This document shows, in pieces, positions 33,398-44,588 of a stretch of DNA of 64,000 nt. The position numbers and the translations under genes were made by a program. Source of the stretch: Comamonas piscis (GTDB taxonomy: Bacteria; Pseudomonadota; Gammaproteobacteria; Burkholderiales; Burkholderiaceae_C); NCBI RefSeq assembly GCF_014109725.1, contig NZ_CP058554.1, positions 3,286,001-3,350,000 on the forward strand. The letters run 5' to 3'. The notes under the pieces were generated by a model. The model was given only the letters and a program-made list of their open reading frames with translations, ran no database searches and was not told the origin of the DNA. Every line of letters starts with the position of its first letter. The stretch's first letter is position 1.

Positions 33398-34678
33398 TCA
33401 ATGCAGCTTCATGCGGCCCGATACACGTTGCTGCAGCAAACGCGCCAGCGCAAGCACCGCCGTCTTGCCGGTACCCAAAATCGCGCGGTGGTGCATCAGG
33501 TGCAAGGACATGTACATCCACTTGGCAATCAAGCCTTGCACAAAGAAGTTCTTGCCTGAGAGGCCCCCCATCAGGTTGCCCACGCCCTTGTTGTCGCCCA
33601 GCGAGACCAGCGAACCTAAGTCCTGGTAGACAAACACCTCGTTGAACGAGCGCTCCTTGAGCGCCGCAAACAGCAGCTTGCACAGATAGGTGCCTTGCTG
33701 GTGCGCTGCTTGGGCGCGCGCCGGCACGGTCTTGCCTTCCGTCCAGGTCGCGGCCGCGCAATCGCCCATCGCATAGATGCGGCCGGCACTGGTGCGCAGA
33801 TGGTCGTCCACCACAAACTGGTTGATGCGGTTCACCTCCAGCCCCAGGCGCGCATTGCTGTCTGCGGCTTTGATGCCGGCGGCCCAGACGATCAGATCGG
33901 CGGGCACCTCGCCGTTGGACGTGATCACCTGGCCCTGCGCTAAGGACTGCACCCGCGTGCCGGTCATCACCCGCACGCCCTTGCGCTCCAGCGCCACCCG
34001 GGCTTGCTCCGAGATGCGCGGTGGCAGCCCGCCCAGAATGCGCTCACCGCCTTCGATCAGGCTGATATCCAGCCGGAAGCGCTGGCTGTCCGACAGACTC
34101 TCCAGCAGCATCTGGTGCGCCTCGATCAGCTCGGCCGACAGCTCCACGCCGGTGGCACCGGCACCCACAATGGCGACGCCCAACGAACGCGGCTCTGCAT
34201 ACGAAGCATGGGCGCAAGCGCCCAGCCAATCGGCATGGAAGCGCTGTGCATCGCGCACGCTCTCCAGCAAATAGGCATGCTCAATACCTGGGGTGCCAAA
34301 CGAATTGGAGCCGCTGCCCATGGCCAGCACCAAATGCTGGTAGCTGATGGTGCGCTCGGGCACGACCTGTTTGCCCGTATCGTTGATGACGGGCGCCAGC
34401 ACAATGCTTTGCTTCGCTGCGTCCAGCCCCATGCACTCGCCCATCGCAAAACTGAAATGGTTGCGGCGCGCCAGCACGGTGTAGGACAGGCCTTCCTGGT
34501 GCGCATCCAGCGTGCCAGCCGCTACTTCGTGCAAGGTGGGCTTCCAGATGTGGAAAGGCATTTTGTCCACCAGCAAGACCCGCTCGCGCCCTTCGCGCGC
34601 GCCCAGTTTGCGCCCCAGCTGTGCAGCCAACTCCAGCCCGCCTGCACCGCCGCCCACAATCACCACGTCATAGTGCAT
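33398..34678 (-). CDS. ndh: Type II NADH dehydrogenase
   Basis: 426-residue NDH-2-like flavoprotein: FAD-binding VVIVGGGAGGLELAAQLG at the N-terminus, an NADH Rossmann motif AIVGAGATGVELSAELIE (near residue 160), a second FAD contact in RIYAMGDCAA, and a C-terminal amphipathic membrane-binding region. It oxidises NADH and reduces ubiquinone without proton pumping at the inner membrane. The protein is a good length match. Single gene with its own promoter. Confidence 0.9.
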   Translation of the reverse strand: MHYDVVIVGGGAGGLELAAQLGRKLGAREGRERVLLVDKMPFHIWKPTLHEVAAGTLDAHQEGLSYTVLARRNHFSFAMGECMGLDAAKQSIVLAPVINDTGKQVVPERTISYQHLVLAMGSGSNSFGTPGIEHAYLLESVRDAQRFHADWLGACAHASYAEPRSLGVAIVGAGATGVELSAELIEAHQMLLESLSDSQRFRLDISLIEGGERILGGLPPRISEQARVALERKGVRVMTGTRVQSLAQGQVITSNGEVPADLIVWAAGIKAADSNARLGLEVNRINQFVVDDHLRTSAGRIYAMGDCAAATWTEGKTVPARAQAAHQQGTYLCKLLFAALKERSFNEVFVYQDLGSLVSLGDNKGVGNLMGGLSGKNFFVQGLIAKWMYMSLHLMHHRAILGTGKTAVLALARLLQQRVSGRMKLH

Positions 34679-34795
34679 GTACGATTCCTCAAAAGATGGC
34701 TGCCATTGTTGACCATTGCCAGCTTTTCTGCACCTGAGCGCCAGGATTCACAATGAAAACCCAAGGCATTCCCCCACATCGCAACAAGGCCCACC

Positions 34796-35485
34796 ATGCT
34801 TGAACTGATCGCCGACAACCTCTGGAGCGCCACCCAGCAAATCAGCGTACACGGCCTGCCGGTGCGCAGCCGCATGACGGTGGTGCGCCTACCGGGCGGC
34901 GCGCTGTGGCTGCATTCACCCATAGCGCCTGCACCCGCGCTGCGTGCGGCACTGGATGCGCTGGGCGCCGTGCGCTGGATCGTCGCGCCCAACCGCATGC
35001 ACCACCTGTTTGCCGGCGCTTGGCAGCCGCATTACCCGCAGGCGGAACTGTGGGGCGCGCCAGGCCTGGCCTCCAAACGCCCGGACTTGCCCCAGCTGCG
35101 CAGCCTGGACCAAGCGCTGCCTGCCGAGTGGCAGCCCGTGCTGGCGATGCAGTTCTTTGCCGGCATCCCCATCCTTAATGAATGCGTCTGGCTGCACCAG
35201 CCCAGCGCCAGCCTGGTCGTCACGGATCTGCTGCAGTACTACCCGCAGGATTTGTCGCTGTCAGCGCGCCTGTTCAATAGCTTGAACGGCACACGCAGCC
35301 GCCTGGCGATGCCGCGCGCGCTGCGCTTTGCGATCCGGGACCGGGCCGCTGCCCGTGCATCCGCTGCCCAGCTTGCGGCCTGGCCGGTGCAGCGCGTAGT
35401 GCTGGCCCATGATGCGGTGCTGACCGCGCATGCGGGCGAGCAATTGCAGCAGGCGCTGGCATTTTTGCTGAACGACAAGGCCTGA
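34796..35485 (+). CDS. DUF4336-family protein
   Basis: 229-residue protein of the DUF4336 group, distantly related to the metallo-beta-lactamase fold. Shared segments are LWSATQQISVHGLPVRSRMTVVRLPGGALWLHSPI and VAPNRMHHLFAG. The usual metal-ligand HxHxDH motif is reduced to RMHH, so catalysis is doubtful. Function unknown. Cytoplasmic, single gene between ndh and the Lrp-type regulator. Confidence 0.83.
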   Translation: MLELIADNLWSATQQISVHGLPVRSRMTVVRLPGGALWLHSPIAPAPALRAALDALGAVRWIVAPNRMHHLFAGAWQPHYPQAELWGAPGLASKRPDLPQLRSLDQALPAEWQPVLAMQFFAGIPILNECVWLHQPSASLVVTDLLQYYPQDLSLSARLFNSLNGTRSRLAMPRALRFAIRDRAAARASAAQLAAWPVQRVVLAHDAVLTAHAGEQLQQALAFLLNDKA

Positions 35486-35494
35486 ACGGACCGC

Positions 35495-35926
35495 TCAAGA
35501 CACCCGAAAACTCTCCAGGTGGATGCTGGTCTCGCTGTTGCTGATGCCCTTGATCAGCCGAATGCGCTCCAGCACCTGGGACAGCGCCTCCAGACTGGCC
35601 ACCTGCAGCTCGGCCAGCAAATCCCAGCGGCCATTGGTACTGTGCAGCGCCGCCACACCGGGCTCGCCCAGCAAGGACGCCATCACGCGCCGCGTGTCAT
35701 TGCCCGTTATCTCAATGCTCATCCAGGCCCGCAGCACATCCGGCTGCACATCGGGGCGCAGGCGCACGCTGTAACCCACAATCAGGCCATCGCGCTCCAG
35801 CCGGTCCATGCGGTTGGTGACGGTGCCGCGCGACACGCCCAGCTTGCCGGCCAAGGTGGCCACACTCTCGCGGGCGTTCTGGCGCAGCAGGCTGATCAAG
35901 GCTTGGTCAATATTATCGATTTGCAC
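35495..35926 (-). CDS. Lrp/AsnC-family regulator
   Basis: 143-residue feast/famine regulator. Helix-turn-helix LAGKLGVSRGTVTNRMDRLERDGLI (about residues 24-48) plus the RAM/AsnC ligand domain starting GYSVRLRPDV. It is divergent from the ornithine cyclodeaminase/arginase operon across a 159-base AT-rich region, so it probably responds to arginine, ornithine or a related amino acid and regulates that operon. Confidence 0.9.
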   Translation of the reverse strand: MQIDNIDQALISLLRQNARESVATLAGKLGVSRGTVTNRMDRLERDGLIVGYSVRLRPDVQPDVLRAWMSIEITGNDTRRVMASLLGEPGVAALHSTNGRWDLLAELQVASLEALSQVLERIRLIKGISNSETSIHLESFRVS

Positions 35927-36085
35927 AATACAACCTGACTATTTGCTTTGAATCCTGTCATTTTCTACCATTTTTGGCACTTTGCTTTATAGCCGCCAAC
36001 GCGGACACTGGTTGCAGGCGCTGCTGCGCCGCCTTATATGGTTTGTGCAGCGCCTGCCCTATAACGAAAACCAGGAGCCAAGACC

Positions 36086-37183
36086 ATGACCAACTACCCC
36101 GGACAAGTAGACTTTTTAAGTACCGACGCAGCCGTGCTGCTCGTCCAACGTATAGGGCTCACCGAACTGCTGCGCGGCCTGGTCAGCGCCTTGGAGCAGG
36201 ATTTTTCGCGCTGGGAAGACTTTGACAAGACCGCGCGCCTGGCCCACCACACGCCAGACGGCGTGATGGAGCTGATGCCCGTGGCAGATGCCAGCCACTT
36301 TGCGTTCAAGTACGTCAACGGCCACCCCAAAAACCCGCAGTTGGGCATTCCGTCGATCATGGCCTTTGGCGCGCTGATGCGGGCCGATACCGGCGCGCCC
36401 ATCTTGCTGAGCGAGCTGACCTTGACGACCGCCCTGCGCACCGCCGCCACCTCGGTGATGGCTGCCAAGCTGCTGGCACGGCGCAGCAGCCGTACCATGG
36501 CGCTCATTGGCAATGGCTCGCAGAGCGAGTTCCAGGCGCTGGCCTTTGTGCGCCTGCTCGGCATCCAATCCTTGCGCCTCTACGACATCGATGCCGCCGC
36601 CACCGACAAGCTCATCCACAACCTGCAAACTCAACTGCCCGGCGTGCAAATACAGCGTTGCAGCAGCGCCGCCGAGGCGGTGCAAGGTGCCGATATCGTC
36701 ACCACCGTCACCGCAGACAAGGCCAATGCCACTATCGTCAGCCGTGCGATGGTGCAGCCCGGCATGCACCTGAATGCGGTGGGTGGCGACTGCCCCGGCA
36801 AAACCGAGCTGGATGCGGCCATCCTGCCGGATGCCAAGGTGTTCGTCGAATTTGCACCGCAAAGCCGCATCGAAGGCGAGATCCAGCACATGCCCGAGGA
36901 CTTTGCCGTCACCGAGCTATGGCAGGTGCTGCGCGGCGAGCAGGCCGGCCGCCAGCACGAGGACGATATAACGGTCTTTGACTCCGTCGGCTTTGCACTG
37001 GAGGACTACACCGCTTTGCGCTACATGCATGCACTCGCCCGGCAGCACCAGCTGTTGCAACCGCTGGCCCTGCTGCCACAATTGGACAACCCCAAAAATC
37101 TCTTCGGGCTGCTGCTGCCGCCCACCGCCCAGCGCATTGACCCTGCCCCTACCGAAGCCCACCGCCATGCCATCCCAGCCTGA
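36086..37183 (+). CDS. Ornithine cyclodeaminase
   Basis: 365-residue ornithine cyclodeaminase/mu-crystallin family enzyme converting ornithine to proline and ammonia with NAD. Substrate-pocket KYVNGHPKNP (near residue 73), NAD-binding ALIGNGSQSEFQALAF (near residue 138) and the catalytic-aspartate segment VGGDCPGKTELD are intact. The stop overlaps the arginase start, so the two form a two-step arginine to ornithine to proline route, with urea released. No urease in the window. Confidence 0.92.
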   Translation: MTNYPGQVDFLSTDAAVLLVQRIGLTELLRGLVSALEQDFSRWEDFDKTARLAHHTPDGVMELMPVADASHFAFKYVNGHPKNPQLGIPSIMAFGALMRADTGAPILLSELTLTTALRTAATSVMAAKLLARRSSRTMALIGNGSQSEFQALAFVRLLGIQSLRLYDIDAAATDKLIHNLQTQLPGVQIQRCSSAAEAVQGADIVTTVTADKANATIVSRAMVQPGMHLNAVGGDCPGKTELDAAILPDAKVFVEFAPQSRIEGEIQHMPEDFAVTELWQVLRGEQAGRQHEDDITVFDSVGFALEDYTALRYMHALARQHQLLQPLALLPQLDNPKNLFGLLLPPTAQRIDPAPTEAHRHAIPA

Positions 37184-38150
37184 TCTGCCCTCCGCTACCC
37201 TGCACGCGCCCACCCCTCTCAGTTTGATTGGGGTGCCCACTGACATTGGCGCAGGCCGCCTGGGTGCGGCGATGGGGCCAGATGCCTTGCGGGTGGCGCA
37301 ACTCGGGCCAGCCTTGGCGGAGCTGGGTTGCGAAGTGCGCGACCTGGGCAACCTGGCAGGCCCCAGCAACCAGCGCAAGCCGCGCGATGCGGAGCATGGC
37401 GACCTGCGCAACTTTGGCGAGGCCGTCGCCTGGAACCAGGCCGTACACGATGCCGTGCATGGCGAGCTGGCGGCTGGCCGCATGCCCCTGATGCTGGGCG
37501 GCGACCACAGCCTGGCAGTGGGCTCCATCAGCGCCGTAGCGCGCCATTGCCGTGATACCGGCAAGCGTTTGTTTGTGCTCTGGCTTGATGCCCATGCCGA
37601 CTTCAACACGCCGGAGACCTCCCCCTCGGGCAATATTCACGGCATTCCGGTGGCCTGCCTCTCCGGCCTGGGCCCGCGTGAGCTGACGCACCTGGCCGGC
37701 TTTGCGCCGGCGCTGGGGCCGCAATCGCTGTGTCAGATCGGGCTGCGCAGCGTCGATGCGCAAGAAAAGCATTTGATCAAAACCCACAACATCGATGTGT
37801 TCGACATGCGCGCCATCGATGAGCTGGGCATGCGAGAGACCATGCTGCGCGCCCTCGCACCGCTGGCCGGCTGCGATCCCCGCCAGACCCATCTGCACCT
37901 GAGCTTTGATGTGGACTTTCTCGACCCCGAGATTGCCCCAGGCACCGGCACCACCGTGCGCGGCGGTCCCAACTACCGCGAAGCGCAGCTGTGCATGGAG
38001 ATGATCGCCGACACCGGCCTGCTCGGCTCCATCGACATCGTCGAGCTGAACCCGGCGCTTGACCTGCGCAACCAGACTGCCGAGCTGGTGGTGGACTTGG
38101 TGCAAAGCCTGTTTGGCAAAAGCACCCTGGTCAAGAACGTGCAAAGCTGA
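37167..38150 (+). CDS. rocF: Arginase
   Basis: 327-residue arginase hydrolysing arginine to ornithine and urea. Binuclear manganese ligands are seen in GGDHSLAVGS, WLDAHADFNTPE and SFDVDFLDPEIAPGTGT. ATG at 37167 lies inside the end of the cyclodeaminase gene; longer frames are out of register with the family. Normal length. Co-transcribed with ornithine cyclodeaminase and probably under the divergent Lrp-type regulator. Confidence 0.93.
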   Translation: MPSQPDLPSATLHAPTPLSLIGVPTDIGAGRLGAAMGPDALRVAQLGPALAELGCEVRDLGNLAGPSNQRKPRDAEHGDLRNFGEAVAWNQAVHDAVHGELAAGRMPLMLGGDHSLAVGSISAVARHCRDTGKRLFVLWLDAHADFNTPETSPSGNIHGIPVACLSGLGPRELTHLAGFAPALGPQSLCQIGLRSVDAQEKHLIKTHNIDVFDMRAIDELGMRETMLRALAPLAGCDPRQTHLHLSFDVDFLDPEIAPGTGTTVRGGPNYREAQLCMEMIADTGLLGSIDIVELNPALDLRNQTAELVVDLVQSLFGKSTLVKNVQS

Positions 38151-38481
38151 GCACGGCGCGGGCCAAGCGCCCGCGCATTCTCCTTAAGAGCCCCATTCTT
38201 GTAGTCATTGTCTGACAGCATCGGTTTGTAAACCGATGCTGTAATGGCGCTTGTCTGCCCTTGCAATGGCCCTGGTTGGAACGCCTCAGTGCGATATACC
38301 GCTACGACTTGGTTTTTATTAATCATCGTGTTGCGGATATTCAATCAGCAAAAGCCGCAGGGACCAGGCACTGGCATTCATAATTAAAAAACATGGAAAC
38401 CGGTGTATTCATCGACGTTTCCTTTTTCAGATACCCCTCGTGGTGTCTGGCGTCCTGTCAGCTTGAACCGGAGAACCCCAC
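38151..38481. other. Intergenic region between arginase and katG
   Basis: About 330 bases with no convincing coding frame. It holds a perfect palindrome at 38215-38242 and must contain the katG promoter. I looked for an OxyR-type ATAG-N7-CTAT pattern and could not recognise one. Confidence 0.5.
38215..38242. terminator. Perfect 28-bp palindrome after arginase
   Basis: Arms ACAGCATCGGTTT and AAACCGATGCTGT are perfectly complementary around GT. It lies 64 bases after the arginase stop. A bidirectional terminator without U-run or a regulatory/mobile repeat are both possible. Confidence 0.4.
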
Positions 38482-40689
<2,208 letters not shown>

Positions 40690-40710
40690 GCCCCTTCCGC
40701 CTAAAAGTTT

Positions 40711-40748
40711 GCCCGCCCGTCCCTACTGCTGGGGCCGGCGGGCATTTT
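40711..40748. terminator. Hairpin between katG and LysR gene
   Basis: 7-bp stem GCCCGCC / GGCGGGC with a 19-base loop and ATTTT on the plus side. It lies 21 bases after the katG stop and ends at the convergent LysR stop, so it may serve both genes. Confidence 0.55.
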
Positions 40749-41704
40749 CATGCCTGGCTGGTACTGGCCGATGTCGCAGCCAGCCATTTGCCGCTGGGCC
40801 AGCCGCCTGATGCGACGGCTGTTTCCAATATCTGACGCAATACCGCCACCGTGGCGCGCACCGGCTTGGTCATGCTGCGGTTGCTGGCATGCGCCAGCGC
40901 AATCACCCGCTTGAGTTCGGGCTCCGTCAACGGCGCGCCCTCCAGCCGGCCGGCAGCCAGGTCGCTCACCACCGCAATCGGCGGCAAGATGGTGTAGCCC
41001 AGGCCGTCGATCACCACGCTGCGCTGCACCGGCAGCGCATCGGTCTCCACGCAGATATTGAGCTGCAGGTTCTCCAGCGCGCAGGCATGCTCCACCAGCA
41101 GGCGGATGCCATGCGGGTTGCTGGGCAGCACCAGCGCGCGGCCGGCCATGTCCGCCATGCGCACCGCAGTGGCGCCCGCGATGCCGCAGCCCTTGGGCCC
41201 CAGGCCCCACAGCGCTTCTTCGATCAATGGCTCCAGTACCAGATCCGGGTGCTTCTCGGCCGCGTACAACAGGGCCACATCGACCTGGCCGCTCGCCAGC
41301 CATTGCTTCAGCGTGCCGGCATAGGCGACGGTCAAGCGCAGCTTGATGCCCGGGTAGCGGCTGGCCAGTGCGGCCACCAGCGCGCTTGATACGACATCGC
41401 AGGTGCTGGGCAGCAGGCCAATGGTGACGAGGCCGGTCACCTCCTGATGCGTGCCAGCCAGTTGCACGCGTGCTTTCTCCAGTTCACCAAAGGCGCGGCG
41501 CGCATAGCTGGCCAGCTCCTGGCCCTGCTCGGTCAGCACCATGCCATGGCGCTCGCGCTCAAACAGCGCGCAGCCCAGGTCTTCTTCCAACAGCTTCAAC
41601 TGGCGCGATACCGCTGGCTGCACCACATGCAGCAGCTCCGATGCGCGGGTGACGCTGCCGGTGTCGGCGACGGTCAAGAAAGCCTTGAGTTGCTTGAAAT
41701 CCAT
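40748..41704 (-). CDS. LysR-family regulator of the decarboxylase operon
   Basis: 318-residue LysR-type regulator. N-terminal HTH: MDFKQLKAFLTVADTGSVTRASELLHVVQPAVSRQLKLLEEDLG. The rest is the periplasmic-binding-protein-like effector domain. It is divergent from the six-gene operon starting at 41813, with 108 bases between, containing paired TGTGATTA/TAATCACA half-sites. It probably activates that operon in response to a pathway compound. Confidence 0.91.
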   Translation of the reverse strand: MDFKQLKAFLTVADTGSVTRASELLHVVQPAVSRQLKLLEEDLGCALFERERHGMVLTEQGQELASYARRAFGELEKARVQLAGTHQEVTGLVTIGLLPSTCDVVSSALVAALASRYPGIKLRLTVAYAGTLKQWLASGQVDVALLYAAEKHPDLVLEPLIEEALWGLGPKGCGIAGATAVRMADMAGRALVLPSNPHGIRLLVEHACALENLQLNICVETDALPVQRSVVIDGLGYTILPPIAVVSDLAAGRLEGAPLTEPELKRVIALAHASNRSMTKPVRATVAVLRQILETAVASGGWPSGKWLAATSASTSQA

Positions 41705-41746
41705 GCTGCAGCCTCGATCAGATTGGGTGATGGTTAGATCAGAAAT

Positions 41747-41773
41747 TGTGATTATTCAAATCACTTAATCACA
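41747..41773. promoter_or_regulatory. LysR-type operator in the divergent intergenic region
   Basis: 8-bp perfect arms TGTGATTA (41747-41754) and TAATCACA (41766-41773) with a second nested repeat GTGATT...AATCAC between them. It lies between the LysR gene and the decarboxylase operon, the usual place for a LysR site. Confidence 0.5.
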
Positions 41774-41812
41774 TTTTATGATGCCTCAACAGCTTCACAC
41801 CACGGAACGCAG

Positions 41813-42346
41813 ATGAACGCAAACCCCAACCCACCACCCTGGCAAAAAGACATTTTTCAGGCGATTAAAGATGCCGGCGTGCAGCAAGTGGCCTATGTGC
41901 CCGATGCCGGCCACTCCTATGTCATCAAGAGCGCCATTGCTGACCCCGAGATCACCGATGTGGTGCTGACCACCGAAGAGGAAGGCGTGGCCGTGGCGGC
42001 CGGCGCCTGGCTGGGCGGCCAGCGCGCGGTGCTGCTGATGCAGAGCAGTGGCGTGGGCAACTGCATGAATATGTTCTCGCTGCTGAGCGCCGCCGATATC
42101 CCCTTTCTCACCATCGTCACGATGCGCGGCGAATACGCCGAGTTCAACCCCTGGCAGGCGCCCATGGGCCGCGCCACCCAGGCGGCGATGGAGCTGATGG
42201 GCATCCATGTGATGCGCGTGCGCCGCCCCGAAGACGCACATGAAGTCGTCAGCGCCGCACTGGATGGCGCCTTCATGGCCGGCGCGCGTATTGCCGTGCT
42301 GATTGGCCAGGACGTGATCGGCCGCAAGAAATGGGAGAGAAACTGA
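41813..42346 (+). CDS. ThDP decarboxylase alpha subunit, sulfopyruvate/phosphonopyruvate type
   Basis: 177-residue pyrimidine-binding (PYR) domain subunit of a thiamine diphosphate enzyme resembling sulfopyruvate decarboxylase alpha (ComD) and the N-half of phosphonopyruvate decarboxylase. The activating glutamate is in VVLTTEEEGVAVAAGAWLGG and the contact segment is LMQSSGVGNCMNMF. First gene of the operon. Its stop overlaps the beta-subunit start (TGATG), a sign of obligate stoichiometry. Substrate is a 2-oxo acid, best guess sulfopyruvate; phosphonopyruvate is an alternative. Confidence 0.85.
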   Translation: MNANPNPPPWQKDIFQAIKDAGVQQVAYVPDAGHSYVIKSAIADPEITDVVLTTEEEGVAVAAGAWLGGQRAVLLMQSSGVGNCMNMFSLLSAADIPFLTIVTMRGEYAEFNPWQAPMGRATQAAMELMGIHVMRVRRPEDAHEVVSAALDGAFMAGARIAVLIGQDVIGRKKWERN

Positions 42347-42942
42347 TGCAGACCGCCAAAACAAGCAACGCCATGGACCGCCGCCTTTTTGTGGCCCGCC
42401 TGCTGGCCAAAACCCCGGATGCGCTGGTCGTCACCGGCTTAGGCTCCGCCTCCTACGATGTGTTTGCCGCTGGCGACCGCGACCACAACTACTACTTGTG
42501 GGGTGCCATGGGCGGCGCCTCTTCCGTGGCGCTCGGCATCGCGCTGGCCCAACCAACGCGGCCAGTCGTGGTCATCACCGGCGATGGCGAGCAAATGATG
42601 GGCATTGGCAGCCTGGCCACCATTGCCGCCAAGTCACCTGCCAACCTCAGCATCGTCGTGCTGGACAACGGCCACTACGGCGAGACGGGCATGCAGCGGA
42701 GCCATAGCAGCCTGGGCACCGACCTGGTGGCTGTGGCACGCGGCTTTGGTATTGCCCAGGTGCAGCAGCTGCAGACGGTGGAGCAAGCCGATGCGCTGGC
42801 CGAACACATCAACGCCCGCAAGGCCACCACCTTTGTGCAAGCCCTTGTGCATGCCGATGAGCCACCGCGCGCACTGCCGCCGCGCGATGGCCCCTTCATC
42901 AAGAACCGCTTCCGCAGCGCGCTGGGCCTGCAGCCGTTCTAG
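42346..42942 (+). CDS. ThDP decarboxylase beta subunit, sulfopyruvate/phosphonopyruvate type
   Basis: 198-residue pyrophosphate-binding (PP) domain partner. The ThDP/Mg motif runs from GDGEQMMGIGSLAT to LDNGHYGETG (GDG...N pattern with about 27 residues between). ATG at 42346 overlaps the alpha stop, and GGGAGAGA precedes it. With the alpha subunit it forms a two-chain decarboxylase like ComDE. The product would be an aldehyde, which suits the aldehyde dehydrogenase encoded next. Confidence 0.87.
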   Translation: MQTAKTSNAMDRRLFVARLLAKTPDALVVTGLGSASYDVFAAGDRDHNYYLWGAMGGASSVALGIALAQPTRPVVVITGDGEQMMGIGSLATIAAKSPANLSIVVLDNGHYGETGMQRSHSSLGTDLVAVARGFGIAQVQQLQTVEQADALAEHINARKATTFVQALVHADEPPRALPPRDGPFIKNRFRSALGLQPF

Positions 42943-43041
42943 CCTTTGGCAGGGGATGCCGGCCGGCATCCCTTCTCAGCGCTATCCAGCCCTCTCCAGC
43001 ACCACCCCCAGCTGCCCGCAGCCCTCGAATGCCCTTTTGCC

Positions 43042-44520
43042 ATGAAACGCTACTCCCTTCAGATTGCCGGCCAGGCGCAGCCCTCGGCCAGCGGCCAATG
43101 GATCGCCACCCTCAACCCCTACACGGGCGAGGCCTGGGCAGAGATCCCCGATGGCAATGCCGCCGATGTGGATGCAGCCGTGCAGGCAGCGCACACGGCA
43201 TTCAGCAGCGGTGCCTGGCCGCAACTGAGCGCGACCGAGCGCGGCGCACTGCTGCGCAAGCTGGCCATGCTGATCGAGCGCGATGCCGACAAGCTCGCCC
43301 GCACCGAGGTGATGGACAACGGCAAGCTGTTCGCCGAGATGCGCGGCCAGCTGCAGTACATCCCGCAGTGGTTCCACTACTACGGCGGCTTGGCCGACAA
43401 GGTGCAGGGAGCGACCTTGCCGCTGGACAAGAAAGGCTATTTCGCCTTTACCCGGCATGAGCCGCTGGGGGTCGTCGCCGCCATCACGCCCTGGAACTCC
43501 CCGCTGTTCCTGCTAGCGTGGAAGATTGCGCCCGCCCTGGCAGCGGGTTGCACCGTGGTAGTCAAGCCCTCGGAGTTCACCTCGGCCTCGACCTTGGAAT
43601 TTGCCGAGCTGTTCAACGAAGCAGGCTTTCCGCCCGGCGTGTTCAATGTGGTGACCGGCTATGGCGCAAAGGTGGGCAGCGCGCTCGTCGCTCACCCGCT
43701 GGTCGCCAAGGTGAGCTTTACCGGCTCCGATGTGACGGGCCGTGCCATCAACCAGGCGGCAGCAGCCCAACTCAAGCACAGCTCCATGGAGCTGGGCGGC
43801 AAGTCCCCCAACATCGTGTTTGCCGATGCCGATCTGGAGCAGGCCATGTATGGCGCGATCTCGGGCATCTTTGCCGCGACGGGCCAGACCTGCATTGCCG
43901 GATCAAGGCTTTTGGTACAGCGCAGCATCCACGATGCCTTTGTAGAGCGCCTGGTGGCCTTTGCCGCGACGGCCCGTATGGGCGACCCGATGAGTCTGGA
44001 GACCCAGGTCGGCCCGGTCACCACTCTGCCCCAGTACGAAAAAGTGCTGGCCTATATCAACATCGCCAAGGCCGAAGGCGCCCAGGTGGTGCTGGGCGGC
44101 AGCAAGGCCACGCGCGCCGAATGCGGCAAGGGCTGGTTTATCGAGCCCACCATCCTCACCCAGGTCCACAACGGTATGCGCATTGCGCAAGAAGAGGTGT
44201 TTGGCCCGGTGCTGTCCGTCATCCCGTTTGACGACGAGGCCGATGCGCTGCGCATTGCCAACGATGTGCGCTTTGGCCTGGCCGCTGCCGTCTGGACCAG
44301 CGATATCGGCCGCGCGCTGCGCATGTCCGAACGCCTGCAGGCGGGCACGGTCTGGATCAACACCTACCGGGCCGTCAGCTTTATGGCGCCGTTTGGCGGC
44401 TACAAGGATTCGGGCCTGGGCCGCGAAAACGGCCAGAGCGCCATCTACGAATACCTGCAGACCAAGTCGGTCTGGATCAACAGTGGAGCGACCACCAGCA
44501 ACCCCTTTGTACTGCGTTAG
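43042..44520 (+). CDS. Aldehyde dehydrogenase (first of operon)
   Basis: 492-residue NAD(P)-dependent aldehyde dehydrogenase. The NAD site starts at PWNSPLFLLAWKIAPALAAG, the general-base glutamate is in SMELGGKSPNIVF, and the nucleophile is the cysteine in TGQTCIAGSRLLV. The substrate is probably the aldehyde made by the upstream decarboxylase, for example sulfoacetaldehyde or an analogue, to its acid. ATG at 43042 gives the family length; sequence 5' of it is not conserved-looking. Confidence 0.9.
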   Translation: MKRYSLQIAGQAQPSASGQWIATLNPYTGEAWAEIPDGNAADVDAAVQAAHTAFSSGAWPQLSATERGALLRKLAMLIERDADKLARTEVMDNGKLFAEMRGQLQYIPQWFHYYGGLADKVQGATLPLDKKGYFAFTRHEPLGVVAAITPWNSPLFLLAWKIAPALAAGCTVVVKPSEFTSASTLEFAELFNEAGFPPGVFNVVTGYGAKVGSALVAHPLVAKVSFTGSDVTGRAINQAAAAQLKHSSMELGGKSPNIVFADADLEQAMYGAISGIFAATGQTCIAGSRLLVQRSIHDAFVERLVAFAATARMGDPMSLETQVGPVTTLPQYEKVLAYINIAKAEGAQVVLGGSKATRAECGKGWFIEPTILTQVHNGMRIAQEEVFGPVLSVIPFDDEADALRIANDVRFGLAAAVWTSDIGRALRMSERLQAGTVWINTYRAVSFMAPFGGYKDSGLGRENGQSAIYEYLQTKSVWINSGATTSNPFVLR

Positions 44521-44588
44521 TTCCCGCGCCTAGCAGGTGACACAGAGCACCGCAGGCCCTTCGTCCAACAGCTCCAGGAGACAAAACC

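Noticed and set aside
38151..38481. OxyR-type site before katG
   Set aside because: No convincing repeat of ATAG-N7-CTAT was found.
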